DNA from: Pseudomonadota bacterium | Lineage (GTDB): Bacteria; Pseudomonadota; Alphaproteobacteria; Acetobacterales; Acetobacteraceae | Length of the DNA stretch: 33,237 nt | Direction: 5' to 3' | Assembly (NCBI GenBank): GCA_021801465.1 | Contig: JAJYXY010000252.1 | Coordinates: 1-33,237 of the forward strand | Shown here: in pieces, positions 19,954 through 27,695 of the stretch | Position numbering within the stretch: the first letter of the stretch is position 1 | How the letters are laid out: every line of letters starts with the position of its first letter | The notes under the pieces: model-generated | Seen by the model: only the letters and a program-made list of their open reading frames with translations | Told to the model about the DNA's origin: nothing | Databases searched by the model: none | Position numbers and translations under genes: made by a program

Positions 19954-21981
19954 GTGAGCGAAATCATCTCCGGCTTCAGGTTTCTCCCGCGCCAGCGGCT
20001 ATCATCTGCCCGACCGGAAGAGATCGTCGCTCGTCTTGCCGGATTTCCTGTCATTAGCTGCGACGTTTTCGATACTGCTCTGCAAAGAGACCTCGCGCGG
20101 CCCGGCGATGTCTTGCTCGCCGTGGGCGCACGTGCCCGCGCCGCCGGGCTGATCGATTGCGCACCAGAGGCGTTTCGCATCTTGCGTGAAGCCGCTGAAG
20201 GGGAAACGCGGCGCGCGGCGCACAAGGCCGGGCATGACGAGGTGCGGATCGAGGAGATCTACGCCTATCTCGCCGCCTGCGGTGCGGTGTCTGACGCCGA
20301 GGCGGCGGCCGCTCTCGAATTTGCCGCCGAACGCGCAGTCTGCCGCGCGGTGCCAGAGATCCGCGCGGCCCTTGCCTCGCGTGCCCCAGGCCAGCGGCTG
20401 ATTTTTCTTTCCGATTCCACGCTCCCCGGGACGTGGCTTGCAACCTTGCTTGCCGATAACGGCTATGATGGCGTGTATGACGTCGTCTCCTCGGCCGACA
20501 CACGCTACAATAAACATAGCGGGCGGCTTTTCGCCTGGCTGCTCGAGCATCTCGGCTGCGCGGCGCGTGATATACTTCATCTCGGCGACAATCCGATTTC
20601 AGACGTCGCGCGCGCGCGTGCTCATGGTCTTGCGACTTACCATCGCCCAGCCGCTATGCTGGGCCCGGAAAAAGAGGCCGTCGCCGCCCAACACACCGCC
20701 GTCCGTCTGATGCACAGCCGGCGCCGTGTCCGCCGAGACGCGGCGCCATCGGGCATGGAAAAGCCTCTCGCGCATTACGCAAGCGCCCTCATGCTCGGAT
20801 TTGCGTTGTTCGCGCTCGCCGAGGCCCGCCGACGAGGCATTCGCCGTCTCTATTTCACCGCTCGCGACGGCTATCTGCCGCTCGCCATCGCGCGCCGCAT
20901 CGTCGCCAAACGTGGCGATCCCGTCGAATTGCATTACCTCGAGGTCTCGCGCGGGGCGATCATTCTGCCGGGCCTTGGTGAGGATCCTGACACGCTCGCG
21001 GAGATGCTTAGTCATACGGCGAGCGGCGCGCCGTTGGCAAACTTGCTCGACCCTCTCGGGATCACCGCCGATACAACTGCGCAATGCCTCCGCGAACTCG
21101 GGCTCGACCCCATGGCGGTCAATGAAACCGCGCGCTTTGGCCAAGACGTCGCGCGGCGCTTGCTCGTTGCGGATCCAACATTGATCGCATCGGCGTTGGC
21201 GGTGCGGCGAGAGGCGGCGCTTGGCTATCTCGCGAGTGAGGGATTCCTCGCCCCGGGGCCGCGGATGATTGTCGATGTCGGCTGGCGCGGCTCCATTCAG
21301 CGACACCTCGCGCGGCTCACCGGGCTTCCTCGCGGCGATCTTTATGGCTGCTATCTCGGCCTTTTGCCCGAGGCTTTAGCCCCGGACCTCGATATGCGCA
21401 CCGCCTCCGGCTATCTTTTCACCTTCGGCCACCCGGCACCGCGTTGCGCGCTTGCGCGCGAAGGGCTGCTGTTGTTCGAGCTATTTTTCTCCGCTCCGCA
21501 TGGATCAGTATCGCACTACAGGCGGATCGAGGACCGGTTTCGCCCCGTCCACGCAGAGGAGGAAGGTCGCTCGGGCGCGGCGCGCGCAGCATTCTTCGCC
21601 GCCTTGGAGCGCGATTGTCTCGCCGAGATCGATGCGCTTGATGGGCTGATCGATGGCGCTTGGCCTGACAGCATCGACCCGGACTCCGTCCTCTTTGACT
21701 TCGCGCCTTTGTTGGCGCGGCCGAGCCGGCGTGAAGTGCGGGCGATCAACGCCATTCCTTTCGTTCATGGGCTAGATGGGCGGCGCCTCTCGGTTGCCGT
21801 CAACCCCGTGCCACTCCATGAATTCGTGCGTTACCCGAAGGCGACATTGCAGCGCCTGGCCAACGCCCCTTGGCGCGCCGGCGCGGTCAGGGCGAGCTTG
21901 CCCTGGCCGATACCGGATATGACGCATCGCGATTTTCACCACCGCGCGACGCGCCTGTTGCGCCTATTTGGCGGACGTTGA
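19954..21981 (+). CDS. Large HAD-superfamily hydrolase-like protein of the kind found in surface-polysaccharide loci
   Basis: 675 aa; HAD motifs SCDVFDTAL, LIFLSDSTLPG, DILHLGDNPISDVARA; a second domain with YFTARDGYLPLAIARRI and MIVDVGWRGSIQRHL. Confidence 0.75.
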   Translation: MSEIISGFRFLPRQRLSSARPEEIVARLAGFPVISCDVFDTALQRDLARPGDVLLAVGARARAAGLIDCAPEAFRILREAAEGETRRAAHKAGHDEVRIEEIYAYLAACGAVSDAEAAAALEFAAERAVCRAVPEIRAALASRAPGQRLIFLSDSTLPGTWLATLLADNGYDGVYDVVSSADTRYNKHSGRLFAWLLEHLGCAARDILHLGDNPISDVARARAHGLATYHRPAAMLGPEKEAVAAQHTAVRLMHSRRRVRRDAAPSGMEKPLAHYASALMLGFALFALAEARRRGIRRLYFTARDGYLPLAIARRIVAKRGDPVELHYLEVSRGAIILPGLGEDPDTLAEMLSHTASGAPLANLLDPLGITADTTAQCLRELGLDPMAVNETARFGQDVARRLLVADPTLIASALAVRREAALGYLASEGFLAPGPRMIVDVGWRGSIQRHLARLTGLPRGDLYGCYLGLLPEALAPDLDMRTASGYLFTFGHPAPRCALAREGLLLFELFFSAPHGSVSHYRRIEDRFRPVHAEEEGRSGAARAAFFAALERDCLAEIDALDGLIDGAWPDSIDPDSVLFDFAPLLARPSRREVRAINAIPFVHGLDGRRLSVAVNPVPLHEFVRYPKATLQRLANAPWRAGAVRASLPWPIPDMTHRDFHHRATRLLRLFGGR

Positions 21982-21994
21982 AGGGGCAGCAAAC

Positions 21995-22015
21995 AACGCG
22001 CGCGAGGCGCGCGTT
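21995..22015. terminator. Hairpin in a convergent gap (bidirectional terminator candidate)
   Basis: AACGCGCGC-GAG-GCGCGCGTT, perfect 9-bp arms, 3-nt loop, between the HAD stop (21981) and rhlE stop (22037). Confidence 0.55.
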
Positions 22016-22036
22016 CCCGAGCCCTCGCGCGCGGGG

Positions 22037-23206
22037 CTATTGGCGCTCGAGCCGCCGAGCGTCGGCGGCGCTCTCGGTCTTCGCCGCCTCTATCCCAATG
22101 CCGGTTGCGCGTTCGATCGCCCGCAAGACGCCGCGTTCGGCGTTGCCGCAGAACGAAATGGCGATGCCGCGGGCGCCGGCGCGCGCGGTGCGGCCGATGC
22201 GATGGACGTAATCCTCGGGTTGCGCCGGCAGGTCGAAATTGATCACGTGCGAGACCGCGGCGACATCGATCCCGCGCGCCGCGATATCGGTCGCGACCAG
22301 CACGCGGGCGCGGCCATCGCGGAAGCGATCGAGGGCCTTGTTCCGCGCCGCCTGGCTTTTATTGCCGTGGATGGCGCTGACCTCGACCCCATCGGCGCCG
22401 AGGGTTTCGGCGAGACGGTCGGCGGCGCGCTTGGTGCGGGTGAAGACCAGCACCCGCGACAGCGCCGGATCGGCGAGCAGGCGGCCGAGAAGTGCCCGCT
22501 TGCCGGCCGGATCGACGAAATGCACATGCTGCTTGATGCGCGACGCTGCCGGCGCGGTGCGGGCGATTTCAACCCGCGCGGGGTTTTCGAGCAGGGTCTC
22601 GGCGAGCTTGCCGACCGAAGCCGGCATTGTCGCCGAAAACAACGCCGATTGCCGCGCCGCTGGCAGGGCGGCGATGATGCGGCGGATATCGGCGATGAAG
22701 CCGAGATCGAGCATACGATCGGCCTCATCCAGCACGAAATGCTGGACATCATGCAGACGGAGTTCATTGGTCGCCATCAGATCACGCACGCGCCCAGGCG
22801 TGCCGACCACGATGTCGACCCCGGGCCGCATCCTCTGCACCTGCGCGTGGCGGCTCAGCCCGCCAACGATGGCGGCGAGCCGGCGGCGCGCGATGCCGCC
22901 GAAAGCGAGTAGCCCGGCCTCGATCTGCAGCGCGAGCTCACGCGTCGGGGCGAGGATCAGGGCGCGGGTGGAAAACGGGCCGAGCGGCTGGGCCGGCGGG
23001 TTTGCGGCGAGGTGATGAAGGATTGGCAACGCGAAGGCCGCCGTCTTGCCGGTGCCGGTCTCGGCGATGCCGAGCAGGTCGCGCCCGGCGAGAAGCGGCG
23101 GAATGGCCCCGGCCTGGATCGGCGTCGGGGTTTCGAAACGCGCCCGTGCGAGGGCGCGAAGAAGCGGCTCGGCAAGGCCGAGCGCGGCAAAAGTCGAGGA
23201 TGTCAC
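22037..23206 (-). CDS. rhlE: DEAD-box ATP-dependent RNA helicase, RhlE type
   Basis: 389 aa; TFAALGLAEPLLRALARARFETPTPIQAGAIPPLLAGRD, AETGTGKTAAF, VLDEADRMLDLGF, SATMP, HRIGRTARAG. Confidence 0.93.
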   Translation of the reverse strand: MTSSTFAALGLAEPLLRALARARFETPTPIQAGAIPPLLAGRDLLGIAETGTGKTAAFALPILHHLAANPPAQPLGPFSTRALILAPTRELALQIEAGLLAFGGIARRRLAAIVGGLSRHAQVQRMRPGVDIVVGTPGRVRDLMATNELRLHDVQHFVLDEADRMLDLGFIADIRRIIAALPAARQSALFSATMPASVGKLAETLLENPARVEIARTAPAASRIKQHVHFVDPAGKRALLGRLLADPALSRVLVFTRTKRAADRLAETLGADGVEVSAIHGNKSQAARNKALDRFRDGRARVLVATDIAARGIDVAAVSHVINFDLPAQPEDYVHRIGRTARAGARGIAISFCGNAERGVLRAIERATGIGIEAAKTESAADARRLERQ

Positions 23207-23540
23207 GAAAAAATTATCTCCAGCGTGGTCATGGGCGCGTCTCGCGTCCCGGCCTACGCTATTTTATCCGCGTCCCGCGCGATATCGGGGCGAACACTTG
23301 ACAAAAGGGTCTTTCCCGATCGAGACCCATCGCGAATTGCGAATGCGCCGATCACGCGAGCGACGAAAGACTACGTGTGTCTACTTCGCAGCCGCAAAAA
23401 ACGCAAGAAAAAAAGCGCGTCGTGACGCTGCTGGCGCCGGCGTCGCCATTCTGCCCATCCGGGTGGGGTTGGTGAAAGATTTTATCAATGGGATAAGGGC
23501 ATGCTTGCGGGTCTTCCCCTGTCCCTTCATGGATTGAGGC

Positions 23541-24575
23541 ATGACGATCGTATCATCGCTACCGGCTGACCGGCCGGCCGTCGCCCGGATCGTTGACCCG
23601 GTCTGTACCGTGGTGATCGACGCCGAAGAAGATTTCGACTGGCTGACCCCGGTGGAGGGAACCGCCTTTTCGACCGCGAGCCTGATGCAGTTTCGCGACG
23701 CGCAAGCGATTTTTGGTGCCTACGGGGTGGTGCCCGCCTATCTCCTGACCTATCCCGCGCTCGTGGACGCCGATGTCGTGCGGCTCATTCGCCGGCAAAT
23801 CGAGCGCGGCCAATGTATCGTCGGCGTGCAGCTACACACCTGGGTCACCCCGCCTTTCGGCGCGGCCCGCGAGGTACAATTTTCTTTCTCCGGCAATCTC
23901 GATCCCGGGGTCGAGGAGAGAAAGCTCTTGACCCTCAAGGAGAAATTCATCGACTGCTTCGGCTTCCCGCCATTGATGTTTCGCGCCGGACGCTATGGCA
24001 TCAGCGCCCAAACCGCGATCCTTCTCGAAAAACATGGTTTTCTGATCGACACCAGCCTCGCCCCGCGAACCAGCTTCGTGCGCGAGGGTGGCCCCGATCA
24101 TAGCAACTACGAGTATCGCCTCTTCTGGTTCGGCCGCGAGCGCGATCTCCTGGAAGTACCGCTTTGCCGGAGCGTCGTCGGCTGGGGGGGGGAATTGGGG
24201 CGCGTTTTTTATCAGGTGCTCTCGGGGCCGCTGATGACGAAGCTGCGTGTGCCATCTTTGCTCACCCGCTCGCGCTGCGCCGAACGCATCACGCTCTCGC
24301 CAGAGGGCAATGACGCCGTTGCGATGCGGCGCTTAGTGCGCCGGCTGCTTGCGCGCGGCGAGCGCGTGTTTCCGCTCAGCTTTCACAGCTCCTCGCTCGC
24401 GCCAGGGGGCAATCCTTATGTACAAAACCGTGCCGATCTCCATTATTTCTATGATCGGCTGTCGGCCTTGCTCGACCATTTCGCGACCGCGCTCGGCGGC
24501 CGTTTCGTTGCCCTGAGCGACGTCCCAGCGCTGCTTGCGCCACCGCCGGCGCGCCGGCCCCTGGCCTGCCCATGA
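23541..24575 (+). CDS. Polysaccharide deacetylase family protein
   Basis: 344 aa; CTVVIDAEEDFDW (catalytic D/E-rich motif), GVQLHTW (metal His), FRAGRYGISAQTAILLEKHGFLIDTSL. Confidence 0.8.
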   Translation: MTIVSSLPADRPAVARIVDPVCTVVIDAEEDFDWLTPVEGTAFSTASLMQFRDAQAIFGAYGVVPAYLLTYPALVDADVVRLIRRQIERGQCIVGVQLHTWVTPPFGAAREVQFSFSGNLDPGVEERKLLTLKEKFIDCFGFPPLMFRAGRYGISAQTAILLEKHGFLIDTSLAPRTSFVREGGPDHSNYEYRLFWFGRERDLLEVPLCRSVVGWGGELGRVFYQVLSGPLMTKLRVPSLLTRSRCAERITLSPEGNDAVAMRRLVRRLLARGERVFPLSFHSSSLAPGGNPYVQNRADLHYFYDRLSALLDHFATALGGRFVALSDVPALLAPPPARRPLACP

Positions 24576-25840
24576 TCTTGCCTGCTCATGAGAGGTTACC
24601 GATGAGCGCGGACGCCAAGGTTCTGCTGGTGGTCAATAATTTCCCACCGGTGCGCGGCGGCTCGGCGGTGGTTTATGACAATCTCGCGCGCCATGCCGCA
24701 GGGCGGATCATGGTCTTGGCGCCGCGCATCAATTACACCGATGGCTTGCCGCTGATTGGCTGGCGCGAGCATGACCGCGAGGCGCCGTTTCCCATTCGGC
24801 GTCTCGATCTTCTGCGCACCGTCATCGAGCCGCCGCGCGCGTGGTTCGGCAAGCTCGGGTTTCGCTTGAACGACGTGGTCATTCGCCTCCGTCTCGCCGC
24901 GACGGTGCTCTATCTCATCGCGCGCCAGGGGGTTGCGGCGGTCTGTCTCGGTGAATTGCTGGCGAGCGGCTGGTTGGTCGATCTGCTCCGCCTCATCCCC
25001 GGTGTCACCACGCTTGTCTATGTCCATGGCGAGGAGATCACGACCGCCGATCCCTATGATCCCGGCCATGGCCGCCGCCGCCGCGCCTTGCTCGGGGTCG
25101 ATCACATCGTCGTCGTCAGCCGCTTTACCCTCGGCGTCGTGCGCGCGTTGCTTGGGGAGGGGAGCCCGGCGCAGATCAGCCTGATCGAAAACGGCGTCGA
25201 TACCGCGCGCTTTCGCCCAGCGCCGAAACGGGCCGATCTGTTGCAGCTCTATCGGCTGGAGGGGACGTTCGTGTTCGTCTCGGTCTGCCGGCTGCTCGAG
25301 AAGAAAGGCATCGATCAGGCGATCCGCGCCCTGGCCGAGATTGCCCGCGAGCGCCCCGAAATTCGCCTTCTCGTCGTCGGCCAAGGCCCCTACCGCGCCC
25401 GTCTCGAGGAGATTGCCGCAGAAAGCGGGGTTGCCGACAAGGTCATCTTCACCGGCCTGGTCCCCGAGGATGATCTGGTCGATCATTATTGCCTCGGCGA
25501 TGTCTTCGTCATGCCCAACCGCGCCTTGCCCGACGGCGACACCGAGGGGTTCGGCCTGGTTTTCCTCGAGGCCAATAGCTGTGGCCTGCCGGTGATCGCC
25601 GGGCGTGATGGCGGCAGCACGGATGCGGTGGCCGATGGTGTCAACGGCCTCGTCGTCGATGGGCGGTCGGTCGCCGCTGTCGCGCACGCGATGGCGCGGC
25701 TTCATGATGACCCGGTGCTGCGTGAGACCATCCGCCGCCAGGGCCTCGCCACCGCCGCTGCCGCCGATTGGCGCGAAAAAAGCGCTGCTTTCGTGCGCCT
25801 GGCATTATCCGCGCGCGCGCACGCCGCCGGCTCGGGTTAG
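24572..25840 (+). CDS. Glycosyltransferase family 4 (GT-B) protein
   Basis: 422 aa; VLLVVNNFPPVRGGSAVVYDNLARH, IENGVDTARFRP, GTFVFVSVCRLLEKKGIDQAI, EGFGLVFLEANSCGLPVIAGRDGG. Overlaps the deacetylase stop by 4 bp (alternative start 24602). Confidence 0.92.
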   Translation: MILPAHERLPMSADAKVLLVVNNFPPVRGGSAVVYDNLARHAAGRIMVLAPRINYTDGLPLIGWREHDREAPFPIRRLDLLRTVIEPPRAWFGKLGFRLNDVVIRLRLAATVLYLIARQGVAAVCLGELLASGWLVDLLRLIPGVTTLVYVHGEEITTADPYDPGHGRRRRALLGVDHIVVVSRFTLGVVRALLGEGSPAQISLIENGVDTARFRPAPKRADLLQLYRLEGTFVFVSVCRLLEKKGIDQAIRALAEIARERPEIRLLVVGQGPYRARLEEIAAESGVADKVIFTGLVPEDDLVDHYCLGDVFVMPNRALPDGDTEGFGLVFLEANSCGLPVIAGRDGGSTDAVADGVNGLVVDGRSVAAVAHAMARLHDDPVLRETIRRQGLATAAAADWREKSAAFVRLALSARAHAAGSG

Positions 25841-26610
25841 CCGCTTTGTCACTCGGTCCCTTCGCCATCGCCGCCCTGGTCCCGCCGCTCAATCTAGTGC
25901 CGCTTGGCCTACTCGGCACGGGCCTCGCCGCCTTCACGCGCTGGCGCCGCGCCGGCCTTGCCCTCGCGGGGGCCGCGCTCGTCGGGCTTTTGCTGCTCGC
26001 CTTGCCCATCACCGGCGGTTTGCTCATCGCCTCGCTCGAGCGCGACCTGCCCCTGGTGCCGCCGGCCGATGATCCGCCGCGGGCCATCGTCGTGCTCGCC
26101 GCCGAGGTCGAACATGGCAGGCTTTATCCTCCGGCCGCTGGCGCGGACCAGACCGATCTCGGCCCGCTCACGCTGCTCCGGCTCCGCGCCGCGGCAGCGC
26201 TCGCCCGGCGCACCGGACTGCCGGTGCTGGTCAGCGGTGGCAAGCCGCCGACGGGCACTGTCTCGCTCGCCGCCTTGATGGCCGAGAGTCTCCGCGATGA
26301 TTTCGGCATCCCCGCCCGCTGGCGCGAAGACCAGTCGGAGGATACGTGGGAAAACGCCGCCGACAGCGCCGCCATCTTGAAACGCGCTGGAATAGGCTCG
26401 GTCTATGTCGTCACCCATGCCTGGCATATGCGCCGGGCGATGATCGCCTTTCGCGCCGCCGGCCTTCGCGCGACCGCCGCCCCGGTTTTGCTCGATCGTT
26501 CGCCGACCGGGATCTTCAGCGATTTCGCCCCCCGTCTGACCGGCTGGCGGATGAGTTTTTACGCGCTCCATGAATGGATCGGCTGTCTCTATTACGCGTG
26601 GCGGCGCTGA
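25768..26610 (+). CDS. YdcF/ElyC-like (DUF218) membrane protein
   Basis: AIVVLAAEVEHGRLYPPAAG, LPVLVSGGKPPTG, DQSEDTWENAADSAAILKRAGIGSVYVVTHAWHMRRAM are DUF218 signatures. Start uncertain (TTG 25768 or 25846). Confidence 0.85.
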   Translation: MARKKRCFRAPGIIRARARRRLGLAALSLGPFAIAALVPPLNLVPLGLLGTGLAAFTRWRRAGLALAGAALVGLLLLALPITGGLLIASLERDLPLVPPADDPPRAIVVLAAEVEHGRLYPPAAGADQTDLGPLTLLRLRAAAALARRTGLPVLVSGGKPPTGTVSLAALMAESLRDDFGIPARWREDQSEDTWENAADSAAILKRAGIGSVYVVTHAWHMRRAMIAFRAAGLRATAAPVLLDRSPTGIFSDFAPRLTGWRMSFYALHEWIGCLYYAWRR

Positions 26611-27674
26611 CCGGGGTGGAAGTCTATGCCACGTCTCGGCTCGCGGACCTGCCGGCGACGATTTTCCCATCGCCCGCGCAGGCGGTTTTTTCCTCGCGCC
26701 CGTGGTATGAAACGGTGATCACGGATGCGTTGCCCGCGGCGGCGACGCCGTGTTTCGTCGTCGCCCGGGAGAGCGAGGCGCGGGCGGTCTTCGCGCTGCG
26801 CCGTGAGCACGCGGCGGTTGCGAGCCTCACCACCCCCTATACCTGCCTTTATGCCCCGATTTTCGCGCCCGATCTCAGCGCGGCTGCGCGCCTAGCCGCC
26901 GCCACCGGCTTTGCACGGTTTTGCCGGCGCGAGGCCGTGATCCGCCTCGATGCGCTGGCGTCAGAGGCGCCCGAGACGGAGAGCTTGATCGCCGGCGCCC
27001 GCGCAGCCGGTTTCATCGTTCGCCCATTCCGCCATTTCGGCAACTGGCATGAGCCACTCGCCGGGCGCGATTTCGCCGCCTATCTCGCCGACCGGCCCGG
27101 GCCACTCCGTGAAACCATCCGTCGCAAGCGTCGACGTGCGGGCGGGCGAACGACGCTCACGATCTACCGCAACGAGGACGGGATCGCCGATGGCATCGCC
27201 GCGTTCGAGCATGTCTATGCGCGAAGCTGGAAGGAGCCCGAGCCCTATCCCGCCTTCAACCCCGCCTTGATGCGTGCCTTGGCGCCGTTTGGCGTCGTGC
27301 GGCTTTTCATTCTCTCGGATCAGTCGGGGCCGATCGCCGCGCAATTCTGGATCGTCGGCGGCGGTGTCGCGAGCGTACTCAAGCTCGCCCATGATGAGGC
27401 GGCGCGCGCCCTCTCGCCCGGCACCGTGCTGACCGCCGAGTCGATTTCGACGCTGATCGCCGAGGACCGGATTTCCGCCCTCGATTTCGGCCGTGGCGAT
27501 GATCCCTATAAGGCGCTCTGGACCGGGGCGCGGCGCCAGCGGATCGGCCTTCTCCTGATCAACCCGCGCCGCCCCGCGGGCCTTGCCGCCCTCGGCCGGG
27601 AAATCGCCGGTGCGCTGACCAAGCCATTGCGCGCCCAACGCCGGCCGCATTTTGGCCGGCACAGCACGCCGTGA
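26574..27674 (+). CDS. FemAB/CelD-like GNAT acyltransferase
   Basis: 366 aa; RKRRRAGGRTTLTIYRNEDGIADGIAAFEHVYARSWKEPEPYPAFNPALMRALA, PIAAQFWIVGGGVASVLKLAHDEAARALSPGTVLTAESI, LDFGRGDDPYKALWT; overlaps the DUF218 gene by 37 bp. Confidence 0.75.
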   Translation: MDRLSLLRVAALTGVEVYATSRLADLPATIFPSPAQAVFSSRPWYETVITDALPAAATPCFVVARESEARAVFALRREHAAVASLTTPYTCLYAPIFAPDLSAAARLAAATGFARFCRREAVIRLDALASEAPETESLIAGARAAGFIVRPFRHFGNWHEPLAGRDFAAYLADRPGPLRETIRRKRRRAGGRTTLTIYRNEDGIADGIAAFEHVYARSWKEPEPYPAFNPALMRALAPFGVVRLFILSDQSGPIAAQFWIVGGGVASVLKLAHDEAARALSPGTVLTAESISTLIAEDRISALDFGRGDDPYKALWTGARRQRIGLLLINPRRPAGLAALGREIAGALTKPLRAQRRPHFGRHSTP

Positions 27675-27695
27675 TGCGCGCGCCGCTAATCGGCA

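Noticed and set aside
23469-23497. TTGGTG-N17-GATAAG promoter-like pair upstream of the deacetylase
   Set aside because: Correct spacing but poor hexamers; cannot be separated from chance by eye.
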